From contig NZ_JADKYZ010000004.1 of the NCBI RefSeq assembly GCF_015354245.1, positions 496,001-560,000 of the forward strand: a stretch of 64,000 bases of DNA, written 5' to 3'. A model generated the notes under the pieces. It saw only the letters and a program-made list of their open reading frames with translations, was not told the DNA's origin and ran no database searches. Origin of the DNA: Diaphorobacter caeni. Its GTDB lineage: Bacteria; Pseudomonadota; Gammaproteobacteria; Burkholderiales; Burkholderiaceae_C. Within the stretch, counting starts at the first letter, position 1. Every line of letters starts with the position of its first letter. A program made the position numbers and the translations under genes. Shown here one piece after another: positions 45,009 through 52,942 of this stretch.

Positions 45009-45761
45009 TCAGCTTCCGGACTCGTGGACGTGCGCGGCCAGATAGGCATCGATGCGCTGGCGGATGTGCCCCGCAAGTTCCGGCAGACGATGCGACACGC
45101 GGTACATCGGTCCCGCCACCAGCAAGGCAAAGCGCCGCTCGCCAAGGGCCAGCGCCATGCAGACGCCCCCCAGTTCGGGCGTGAATTCCGCGTTGCCCTG
45201 AAACCAGCCGCGTCGCACCGACAGGGCGATCTCCGCTTCCACCTCTTCGGCGGACATCAGCGTGGTGGGCGTGTACTGCTCGAAGGCGACCTTGCGCAGC
45301 ACTCCCGCCCGCTCATCCGCGCGCATCTGTGACAGAAGCGTACGTCCCGTGGCGGTGGTGTGCAGTGGTACGCGCTTGCCCACGGGGGCGGCGTAGCGCA
45401 CGGAATGGGGCGATTCGACGGTTTCCACGAACAGCGCATCGGATCCGCTCACTGCGGCCAGCACGGCGGTTTCGCCCGTGTCGGCCACCAGCTGCTCGAG
45501 CAATGCGCGCATGTCCTTGGGCATCGGCTGGGATTGCTCGATCTTGCCTATGAGGGTGGCCCAGGCGGGCGTGGGGTAGTAGCCAGCCTTGGGGCGCGGC
45601 TCATATAGATAGCCGCGCTGCGCCAGAGTACCCAGCAGGTTGAAGGTGCTCGAGCGCGGCCAGTCGAAATGCTTGGCAATTTCGGCAAGGCTCGCGGGCC
45701 GCTGATGGGCGGCGAAGAATTCGAGCAGTTCGAGGACGTTGGCGGCTTGTTTGACGTTCAC
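45009..45761 (-). CDS. IclR-family transcriptional regulator
   Basis: 250 residues. The helix-turn-helix is SLAEIAKHFDWPRSSTFNLLGTLAQRGYL (residues 23-53), followed by the effector domain with GETAVLAAVSGSDALFVETVES and VPLHTTATGRTLLSQM. It is divergent from the CoA-transferase gene at 45906 with 144 bp between. An inverted repeat, TTCTTGT at 45882-45888 and ACAAGAA at 45910-45916, brackets the start of that gene and is a possible operator. The regulator likely controls the five-gene cluster up to 50191. Confidence 0.88.
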   Translation of the reverse strand: MNVKQAANVLELLEFFAAHQRPASLAEIAKHFDWPRSSTFNLLGTLAQRGYLYEPRPKAGYYPTPAWATLIGKIEQSQPMPKDMRALLEQLVADTGETAVLAAVSGSDALFVETVESPHSVRYAAPVGKRVPLHTTATGRTLLSQMRADERAGVLRKVAFEQYTPTTLMSAEEVEAEIALSVRRGWFQGNAEFTPELGGVCMALALGERRFALLVAGPMYRVSHRLPELAGHIRQRIDAYLAAHVHESGS

Positions 45762-45881
45762 GGTGATGCTGACAGTGATCTGTGGCGGGCCGCGGAGCGC
45801 GGCGACGCATGGAATTTAACCGCCGAAGCGGGAGTGGATCCGACTCAGGGAAAACATGGAGGCAAGGATACTGCCTATTTG

Positions 45882-45916
45882 TTCTTGTATGTGTATGATT
45901 TGTTCATGCACAAGAA
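45882..45916. promoter_or_regulatory. Inverted repeat at the start of the second acyl-CoA cluster
   Basis: TTCTTGTATG (45882-45891) and CATGCACAAGAA (45905-45916) form a 7-bp core inverted repeat around the CoA-transferase ATG. Its place beside a divergent IclR gene suggests an operator; this is inference from position and symmetry only. Confidence 0.4.
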
Positions 45917-47159
45917 TGATGATGCTTCTGCCACTGAGCAAGACCCTGCTTTCGGGGGGCCGCTCGCAGGCGTGCGCGTGCTGGATCTGACCTCGGTGCT
46001 CATGGGGCCGTTCGCATCGCAGAACCTCGGCGACATGGGTGCGGACGTGATCAAGATCGAAGCGCCGCAAGGCGATCTGGTGCGCCAGATCGGCCCGGCC
46101 CGGCACGACGGTATGGGGCCTGTATTTCTCAACGCCAACCGCAACAAGCGCAGCGTCGTGCTCGACCTGAAGTCGCACGATGGCATGGCCGCGTTGCACA
46201 AGCTCATCGCTGATGCCGACGTGCTCGTGTACAACGTGCGCCCACAGGCCATGGCGCGGCTGGGGCTCGGCTACGAAGCAGTCAAGGCGCTCAATCCACG
46301 CATCATCTACGCGGGGCTGTTCGGCTACGGGCAGGACGGCCCCTACGCCGCGCGCCCGGCGTATGACGACCTCATTCAGGGCGCCTGCGCACTGCCGCAT
46401 CTCATCGCGAAGGCGTCGGGCGGCATTCCGCGTTATGTGCCCAACGCGCTGTGCGACCGCATTGTCGGGCTCACCGGGGTGGGCGCGATTCTGGCAAGCC
46501 TGCTGGCGCGCGAGCGCACGGGGCAGGGCGACCGCATCGACATCCCCATGTTCGAGACCATGGTGGCCTTCATCATGGGCGATCACATGGGCGGCCTGAC
46601 CTTCGATCCACCGCTGGATGGTGGTGGCTACGCGCGCCAGCTTTCGCCGCAGCGCCGCCCCTATCGCACGCAGGACGGCTACATCTGCGCACTGGTCTAC
46701 AACGACAAGCAGTGGCAGGGCTTTCTGCGCGAGATCGGGCGCGAGGCGCTGATGCGCGACGACGAGCGATTCGCCAGCTACGCGCAGCGCACGCAGCACA
46801 TCGATCATGTCTATGACGTACTGGCAGGCATCTTCGAAGAACGCACCACCGATGAGTGGATCGCGATTCTCGAGCGCGCCGATGTGCCCTTCATGCCCAT
46901 GCACAGTCTGCAAAGCCTGATGCAGGACCCGCACCTCGTGGCCACCGATTTCTTCACCGATGTGATGCACCCTACCGAGGGCGCGATCAAGTCCCCGCGC
47001 AATCCAGTCACGTGGACGAACCGCAAGCCCGCTCCGCCGCGCCCTGTGCCCACGCTCGGCCAGCATACGGCCGAAGTGCTGCGCGAACTGGGCTACAGCG
47101 AGAGTCAGGTGCAGGCCATGGTGAACGCCGCGGCCAACGCCACAACTTCCACTGCCTGA
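45906..47159 (+). CDS. Family III CoA-transferase (CaiB/BaiF)
   Basis: 417 residues. The N-terminus VRVLDLTSVLMGPFASQNLGDMGADVIKIEAP is the family signature, and the catalytic Asp is expected in VPNALCDRIVGLTG, with the closing PRNPVTWTNRKPAPPRPVPTLGQHT typical of the C-terminus. It transfers CoA between a donor and a carboxylic acid. First gene of a cluster with an enoyl-CoA hydratase, an acyl-CoA dehydrogenase and a Bug binding protein, so it most likely activates the acid imported by the latter. The ATG at 45906 lacks an obvious ribosome site; an upstream TTG/GTG start is possible. Confidence 0.9.
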   Translation: MHKNDDASATEQDPAFGGPLAGVRVLDLTSVLMGPFASQNLGDMGADVIKIEAPQGDLVRQIGPARHDGMGPVFLNANRNKRSVVLDLKSHDGMAALHKLIADADVLVYNVRPQAMARLGLGYEAVKALNPRIIYAGLFGYGQDGPYAARPAYDDLIQGACALPHLIAKASGGIPRYVPNALCDRIVGLTGVGAILASLLARERTGQGDRIDIPMFETMVAFIMGDHMGGLTFDPPLDGGGYARQLSPQRRPYRTQDGYICALVYNDKQWQGFLREIGREALMRDDERFASYAQRTQHIDHVYDVLAGIFEERTTDEWIAILERADVPFMPMHSLQSLMQDPHLVATDFFTDVMHPTEGAIKSPRNPVTWTNRKPAPPRPVPTLGQHTAEVLRELGYSESQVQAMVNAAANATTSTA

Positions 47160-47174
47160 ACTGGAGCACGCCCC

Positions 47175-47960
47175 ATGCAGTCCATCGAACATCTCGGAGA
47201 CGAAGTGACCTTTGAAGTGGTGGACGGCGGCATCGCCGTCATCACCATGAACCGCCCCGCGCAGCGCAATGCCATCAGCGGTGGCCTCGCTCAGGGTCTT
47301 CGCGCCGCTTGGAAAAAACTGGACGAAGACAGTGCGCTGCGGGTGGGCATTCTCACCGGCGCGGGCGACAAGGCCTTCTGCGCCGGCATGGACCTGAAGG
47401 AAGCCGCAGCCATGGGCCTCAAGGTTCCGCCCCGCGATCTGATCCCGGTGCTCGGAGACGGCGTGCCGATGAGCAAACCGACGATCGCCGCCGTCAACGG
47501 TGTGGCGCTCGCGGGCGGCTGGCTGTTCGCGCAGATGTGCGATCTGTGCGTGGCCGCCGATCACGCCACCTTCGGCATCACCGAAGCCAAGGTCGGGCGC
47601 GGCATGCCCTGGGCCGCGCCGCTCATCCACATGCTGCCGCAGCGCATCGTGATGGAGGTGCTGCTCACCGGCAAACCTCTTTCCGCAGAACGTGCCATGG
47701 CGCTGGGCTACGTGAACCGGGTGGTGCCGCTTTCCGATCTGCGCAACTGCGCCCTGGAGCTTGCCTCAAGCATTGCCGCCAACGCGCCGCTCACCGTCAA
47801 GGCGGCGCGAGAACTTGTGTACCTCTCGACCGAAATGGGCCGCTCCGCCGCGCTGCGATCGGCGCAGCATCTGTTCGAGTCGGTGTATCTCAGCGAAGAC
47901 GCGCAGGAGGGGCCGCGCTCGTTTGCCGAAAAGCGCGCACCGCGCTGGCAGGGCCGTTGA
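47175..47960 (+). CDS. Enoyl-CoA hydratase/isomerase family protein
   Basis: 261 residues of crotonase fold. KAFCAGMDLKEAA and NGVALAGGWLFAQMCDLCVAAD build the oxyanion hole, and the FGITEAKVGRGMPWAAPL segment has the Glu expected as catalytic residue. It starts 15 bp after the CoA-transferase gene, so the two are almost certainly cotranscribed. It probably hydrates the unsaturated acyl-CoA made by the dehydrogenase next door. Confidence 0.9.
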   Translation: MQSIEHLGDEVTFEVVDGGIAVITMNRPAQRNAISGGLAQGLRAAWKKLDEDSALRVGILTGAGDKAFCAGMDLKEAAAMGLKVPPRDLIPVLGDGVPMSKPTIAAVNGVALAGGWLFAQMCDLCVAADHATFGITEAKVGRGMPWAAPLIHMLPQRIVMEVLLTGKPLSAERAMALGYVNRVVPLSDLRNCALELASSIAANAPLTVKAARELVYLSTEMGRSAALRSAQHLFESVYLSEDAQEGPRSFAEKRAPRWQGR

Positions 47961-47980
47961 ATCTTTGGGGATGAATCCAG

Positions 47981-49153
47981 ATGAGTTTTGAACTGACCAC
48001 CGAACAGCAGGCCATTCGCGAAGCCGTGCAGGATCTGTGCACGCGTTTTCCCGAAAGCTATTGGCTGGAGCGCGACGCCGACGGTGTATTCCCGCACGAC
48101 TTCTACCGCGCGATGGGCGATGCGGGCTGGCTTGGCACCGCGCTGCCCGAGGAATACGGCGGCGCAGGCCTTGGCGTGCAGGAGGCCTGCGTGCTCATGC
48201 AGACCATTGCCGAATCGGGGGCCTGCATGAGCGGTGCCTCGTCCATTCACATCAACATCTTCGGCCTGATGCCGGTGGTGGTCTACGGCACCGACGAGCA
48301 GAAACGCCGCATGCTGCCGCCGATCGCGCGTGGCGAGGTCAAGGCCTGCTTTGGCGTGACCGAGCCGAATGCGGGTCTGAACACCACCAAGCTGAAAACA
48401 CGTGCGGTGCGAGAGGGCGACAAGTATGTGGTGCATGGCCAGAAGGTATGGATCTCCACTGCGCAGGTCGCAGACAAGATTCTGCTGCTGGCACGCACCA
48501 CGGCGCTCGAGGACCTGGCGCCGGGCCAGCAATCGCACGGGCTCACGCTGTTCTACACCGACCTCGATCGCTCGAAGATCGACGTGCGCCTGATCGAGAA
48601 GATGGGACGCAAATGCGTGGACTCCAATGAACTGTTCATCGACGGTCTCGAGATCCCCGTGGAGGACCGCATCGGCGAGGAGGGCAAGGGCTTCAAGTAC
48701 ATCCTGCACGGCATGAACCCCGAGCGGATCCTGCTGGCCGCCGAGGCCATCGGCGTGGGCCGCGCGGCGCTCGCCAAGGCGTCGAGCTATGCGCGCGAGC
48801 GCGTGGTGTTCGATCGGCCGATTGGCAAGAACCAGTCCATCCAGCATCCACTTGCGAAGAACTGGATCGAGCTCGAAGCGGCGCAGCTTCTGATGATGAA
48901 AGCCGGATGGCTCTACGACAACCGCCGCGAATGCGGCGCCGAGGCCAATGCCGCCAAATACTTCGCGGCGGAGGCAGGCTTCAAGGCCTGCGAGCAAGCC
49001 ATCCTCACGCATGGTGGCATGGGCTATTCCAAAGAATTTCACGTTGAGCGCTACCTGCGCGAAATCATGATCCCTCGCATCGCCCCCGTGAGTCGCGAAC
49101 TCATTCTGAGCCACATCGCCGAGCGCGTGCTGGGCATGCCGAAATCGTATTGA
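47981..49153 (+). CDS. Acyl-CoA dehydrogenase
   Basis: 390 residues. N-terminal domain MSFELTTEQQAIREAVQDLC, flavin/substrate part ACFGVTEPNAGLNTTKLKTRA and HGQKVWISTAQVADKILLLART, and C-terminal ERVVFDRPIGKNQSIQHPLAKNWIELEA plus HGGMGYSKEFHVERYLREIMIP. The GTSEIQ-type tail of butyryl-CoA enzymes is replaced by IPRIAPVSRELILSHIAERVLGM, as in several family members. It dehydrogenates a CoA ester using FAD and electron transfer flavoprotein. Third gene of the IclR-controlled cluster, 20 bp after the hydratase gene. Confidence 0.9.
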   Translation: MSFELTTEQQAIREAVQDLCTRFPESYWLERDADGVFPHDFYRAMGDAGWLGTALPEEYGGAGLGVQEACVLMQTIAESGACMSGASSIHINIFGLMPVVVYGTDEQKRRMLPPIARGEVKACFGVTEPNAGLNTTKLKTRAVREGDKYVVHGQKVWISTAQVADKILLLARTTALEDLAPGQQSHGLTLFYTDLDRSKIDVRLIEKMGRKCVDSNELFIDGLEIPVEDRIGEEGKGFKYILHGMNPERILLAAEAIGVGRAALAKASSYARERVVFDRPIGKNQSIQHPLAKNWIELEAAQLLMMKAGWLYDNRRECGAEANAAKYFAAEAGFKACEQAILTHGGMGYSKEFHVERYLREIMIPRIAPVSRELILSHIAERVLGMPKSY

Positions 49154-49192
49154 CGATGCAAACAAAGCAGCAAAAAAGGCAGGAGACAAACC

Positions 49193-50191
49193 ATGAAGAT
49201 TCAACCATCCCCAACCACCCGACGCACTCTGTGTGCAGCCGCTGTCATGCTGGCGGCTTCAGCGGGCTGGATGCCGCTCGCGCAGGCGGACACCTGGCCG
49301 AGCAAACCGGTGCGCGTGATCGTGCCTGCGGCGCCGGGTGGAAGCGCTGATCCGTTGGCGCGTCTGGTCTCAGAGGAACTGGCGCGGGTGCTGGGGCAAT
49401 CCTTTGTGGTGGAAAACCGCCCCGGCGCCAACGGCAACGTGGGTTCAGCGTCGGTGGTCAAATCACCCGCCGATGGCTACGCCCTGCTGTTCAGCTGGAC
49501 CGGAACGCTCGTGCCCGCGATCACGCTCTACAACGCCAAGCCCTACCATCCGCAGAAAGATCTCGATCCCATCGTGCTCATCGGTTCGGTGCCCAACGTG
49601 ATCATCGTGCACCCTTCGCTGAACGTGAAGACACCCGCCGAGCTCACGCAGTTCGCCAAGGCCCAGCCGGGTGCGCTCAACTTCGGCTCCACGGGCAGCG
49701 GCAGCTCATATCACCTGTCCGGTGAGCTGTACAAGAAAACACAGGACGTGAACATGCAGCATGTGCCCTACACCTCGCCAGGCGCGGTGCTCACGGATCT
49801 GGTCGGTGGTCGGTTGCAATTGGCGTTTCCCGGCGTGACGGCGGCCGCGCCGTTTGCAAAGGATGGTCGTGTGCGCGCCATCGCCGTCATGTCCGACAAG
49901 CGCGCGGACATTCTGCCCGACGTGCCGACCACGGTGGAACTGGGCATGCCCGCGCTCGTGTCGGAAACCTGGTTCGGCCTGCTTGCGCCCAAGAACACGC
50001 CCGCCGACGTGCGCCAGAAAATCAACGCGGCCATCAACGCCGCGCTCAAGACGCCCGCATTCCGTGACCGGCTCGTGAGCCTCGGCTATGCCCCCTTGGG
50101 CGGCACTGCCGAGCAATTCGAAAAGCAGCTTGCGGGCGACATCCAGAAATGGGGCGAGGTGGTGAAGTTTTCCGGCGCGAAGGTGGATTGA
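49193..50191 (+). CDS. Bug-family solute-binding protein
   Basis: 332 residues with a signal peptide (VMLAASAGWMPLAQA). The mature part carries TWPSKPVRVIVPAAPGGSADPLARL and ENRPGANGNVGSASVVKSPADGY, the Bug ligand loops. AGGAG lies 11 bases before ATG 49193. It ends the cluster that begins at 45906, 39 bp after the dehydrogenase gene. Binds an unidentified, probably carboxylic, ligand in the periplasm; no membrane permease is near. Confidence 0.9.
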   Translation: MKIQPSPTTRRTLCAAAVMLAASAGWMPLAQADTWPSKPVRVIVPAAPGGSADPLARLVSEELARVLGQSFVVENRPGANGNVGSASVVKSPADGYALLFSWTGTLVPAITLYNAKPYHPQKDLDPIVLIGSVPNVIIVHPSLNVKTPAELTQFAKAQPGALNFGSTGSGSSYHLSGELYKKTQDVNMQHVPYTSPGAVLTDLVGGRLQLAFPGVTAAAPFAKDGRVRAIAVMSDKRADILPDVPTTVELGMPALVSETWFGLLAPKNTPADVRQKINAAINAALKTPAFRDRLVSLGYAPLGGTAEQFEKQLAGDIQKWGEVVKFSGAKVD

Positions 50192-50205
50192 TCGCGCTGG
50201 CCCGT

Positions 50206-52119
50206 TCAATGCCGCTGATGCAACGCCCGCGCGATCTTGTCGCGCTTGACCGTGGTCTTGGGCACCTTGAACGGGAACCACATGCGCACGTCGTCTTCGA
50301 GGCCGATGCCGTGCATGTAGTTGTAGATGGCCTTCTTCAGGCAGTCGCCGAGGGCGTCGTGATCGACGCCGGTGGGGTCGACGAAGCCCACGTCGTTGCG
50401 CGCGAAGTCGCTCTCGGGCAGGGGCAGGAGGGTGACGCCGTATTCCTCTGGGTTCTTGCCGACGGGTGAGTGCACGGTGCAGACAAAGCGGTGGAAAAAG
50501 CCGCTCTGGATGCAGCCGTTCTCGAACAGCTGGCGCACGTATTCGAGCGCGTCGACGGTGTCCTGCACGGTCTGCGTGGGAAAGCCGTACATCAGGTAGG
50601 CGTGCACGAGGATGCCCGCGTCGCTGAAGGCCTTGGTGACGCGCGCGACCTGTTCGACGCTCACGCCCTTTTTCATGAGTTCGAGCAGGCGGTCGGAGGC
50701 GACTTCGAGGCCGCCCGAGATCGCGATGCAGCCGCTGTCGGCCATGAGGCTCGCGAGGTCGGGCGTGAAGGTTTTTTCGAAGCGCACATTGCCCCACCAC
50801 GAGATGTCGGTGTTGCGGGCTATGAGCTCGTGCGCGAGTGCCTTGAGGGCCTTGGGCGGTGCGGCTTCGTCGACGAAGTGAAAGCCGGTCTGGCCGGTTT
50901 CGGCGACGATGGCGTCGATGCGGTCGGCGAGCACGCTGGCGCTCGCGCCCTCGTAGCGGCCGATGTAGTCGAGGTTGACATCACAGAAGCTGCACTTCTT
51001 CCAGTAGCAGCCATGCGCGACGGTGAGCTTGTTCCAGCGGCCGTCGCTCCAGAGGCGGTGCATGGGGTTGAGCATGTCGAGCAGCGACAGATAACGCTCC
51101 AGCGGCAGGCCGTCCCAGGTAGGAGTGCCAACCTCTGCGAACGCGATGTCGGCCTCCATCATGTTGAGGTAGCGCACTTCTCCGGTGGCCTCATCGCGCG
51201 CGAAGGTGCGCACGAGACGCGAGGCGCCGCGTTCGCCGCGCAGGTGCTCGAGCAGCGCGAGCAGCGGGCGCTCGCCCGCGTCGAGCGTGACGAAATCCAC
51301 ATGGTCGAAAACGCGCGGCTCGGCGAGTTCGCGCAGCTCGGTGTTCACAAAGCCGCCGCCGAGCACGGTCCTGATCTGCGGATGGCGGGCCTTGATGGTC
51401 TGCGCGATACGGAAGGCCGCGTAGACCGAGCCGGGGAAGGGCACGGACAGCAGCACCACATCGGGCCGATGCCGCTCAACGGCGGCGAGCGTGAGCTGTG
51501 CGAGCAGATCATCGACCAGCGTGGGCTCGGCCGCGAGCGCGTCGGCCAGCGGATCAAAGCTCGGCTGGCTCGCGGCCAGCGATTCGGCGTAGCGCACGAA
51601 CTCGAAGCGTTCATCCACCGCATCGCGCAGCACGTCGGCCAGATCGTTGAGATACAGCGTCGCGAGATGCTTGGCGCGGTCCGTGAGCCCGAGCGCACCA
51701 AAGGCCCAGCCCAGCGGATCGCCGCCCTCGTCGTCCACATACACGTCAAGCGACGCAAAGCGCGGGCCCTCGGGCAGATAGGTGCGGCTCACGACGCGGT
51801 GCGCAAGCGTGGTGTCGCGCCCCTGCAGAAAGGCGATCACGGGCGTGATGGTGGCGAGGTAGCGGTCCTGGTGTTCGGTGAAGAACTGCACGGCGGGGCT
51901 CTGCAGCTTCGGCGGAATCTTCGCGACCTGCTCGGCCACCTGCTGCAGGCCTTGTTTGGAGAGCAGCCGCAGCACCAGCGCCAGCGCCAGATCTTCCTGA
52001 ACGGCATCGATGCCGCGCGAGCGCAGGAATCCCGTGAGGTAGGCGGTGGACGGATAGGGCGTGTTCAGCTGCGTCATCGGCGGGATGATGGACAGCACAC
52101 GCTGAGAGGCATGGTGCAT
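50206..52119 (-). CDS. B12-binding-type radical SAM protein
   Basis: 637 residues. The N-terminal half has a vitamin-B12-binding-like Rossmann region (RPDVVLLSVPFPGSVYAAFRIAQTIKARHP, RTVLGGGFVNTELR), then a radical SAM barrel with a [4Fe-4S] motif CYWKKCSFC, which has four residues between the first two Cys rather than three, and a GLEVASDRLLELMKKG segment typical of Elp3/MiaB barrels. It would generate a 5'-deoxyadenosyl radical, perhaps for a cobalamin-dependent methylation; the substrate is unknown. The ATG at 52119 is preferred over a TTG at 52170. Its end lies 14 bp from the convergent Bug gene. Confidence 0.85.
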   Translation of the reverse strand: MHHASQRVLSIIPPMTQLNTPYPSTAYLTGFLRSRGIDAVQEDLALALVLRLLSKQGLQQVAEQVAKIPPKLQSPAVQFFTEHQDRYLATITPVIAFLQGRDTTLAHRVVSRTYLPEGPRFASLDVYVDDEGGDPLGWAFGALGLTDRAKHLATLYLNDLADVLRDAVDERFEFVRYAESLAASQPSFDPLADALAAEPTLVDDLLAQLTLAAVERHRPDVVLLSVPFPGSVYAAFRIAQTIKARHPQIRTVLGGGFVNTELRELAEPRVFDHVDFVTLDAGERPLLALLEHLRGERGASRLVRTFARDEATGEVRYLNMMEADIAFAEVGTPTWDGLPLERYLSLLDMLNPMHRLWSDGRWNKLTVAHGCYWKKCSFCDVNLDYIGRYEGASASVLADRIDAIVAETGQTGFHFVDEAAPPKALKALAHELIARNTDISWWGNVRFEKTFTPDLASLMADSGCIAISGGLEVASDRLLELMKKGVSVEQVARVTKAFSDAGILVHAYLMYGFPTQTVQDTVDALEYVRQLFENGCIQSGFFHRFVCTVHSPVGKNPEEYGVTLLPLPESDFARNDVGFVDPTGVDHDALGDCLKKAIYNYMHGIGLEDDVRMWFPFKVPKTTVKRDKIARALHQRH

Positions 52120-52251
52120 GGCGTAGTGGGTGTTGCAAGGCTCTGCAGCGCATGGGCTGGAGCCTTGCAATTATCGCGTAGCGGGATACGCAATGCACTG
52201 CTGAGGAATTGGGACGGCCTGAGCATCCCGATTCCCGAGACAAGCTGCCTG

Positions 52252-52881
52252 TCAGGCAGCCAGCATTCCAGCGGTCTGGCTGATGCTGAACCACAGACCC
52301 ACCGCCGTCACCGCCACTCCTGCGGCAATGGCAGAACGTGAAAACTGCGTGGTCCGCAATTTGTTGAGGGCTGCCGAAATGCCGGTCATGACCAGCCATT
52401 GAATGAGCGCGAATCCCAGCAGATAGGCATAGAGTGCGGTGTTTTCCGCACCGACGATGGATTCGCCGTAGGCGTATCCGTGGAACACGCCGGCGATGGG
52501 CAGAATCATCCACAGCGCGCTGGCAGACTGGAGCTTGCCCGTCCACACGAGTACCCCGGCGACGAGTACAGACAGCGCCACCAGCAATTCCGAGCCCGGA
52601 AGATCAAGCAGATTCACATGCAGCACCGTGCCCAGAATCGAGCCTGCGACGAACACGGCGGCCAGTGCCGAACGCGTGGCGGCAGGCAGTTTGGCGATCA
52701 ACCAGGCTGCGGCCACGATGAAGGCCAAATGGTCCAGGCCGATGATGGGGTGCGCAAGGCCCGAGATCAGGCCTTGCGCGAACGTGTCGGGCATGGCTCC
52801 GTCCATGGCGTGGTGAGCGGATGCCGCCACGCTGGCGCATGCCAAGGTGGTGCCGGACAGGATTTTGAACATGGATTTCAT
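52252..52881 (-). CDS. HupE/UreJ-family (nickel/cobalt) permease
   Basis: 209 residues. A signal-like first segment is followed by AHHAMDG, HPIIGLDHLAFIVAAAWL and HGYAYGESIVG, the His-containing motifs of HupE/UreJ metal permeases, and about six hydrophobic helices. These proteins move Ni2+ or Co2+ into the cell. As the last gene of an operon led by a cobalamin riboswitch, cobalt is the more likely metal. AAAGGAG lies 12 bases before the ATG. The gap to the TonB receptor gene is 61 bp. A small hairpin (GCTGCCTG / CAGGCAGC, 52244-52260) overlaps the stop. Confidence 0.85.
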   Translation of the reverse strand: MKSMFKILSGTTLACASVAASAHHAMDGAMPDTFAQGLISGLAHPIIGLDHLAFIVAAAWLIAKLPAATRSALAAVFVAGSILGTVLHVNLLDLPGSELLVALSVLVAGVLVWTGKLQSASALWMILPIAGVFHGYAYGESIVGAENTALYAYLLGFALIQWLVMTGISAALNKLRTTQFSRSAIAAGVAVTAVGLWFSISQTAGMLAA

Positions 52882-52942
52882 GATGATGAGGACTCCTTTG
52901 GTTGATGATGAGGTGGCGTGATGGGCATGTCAGGCAAGGCGC

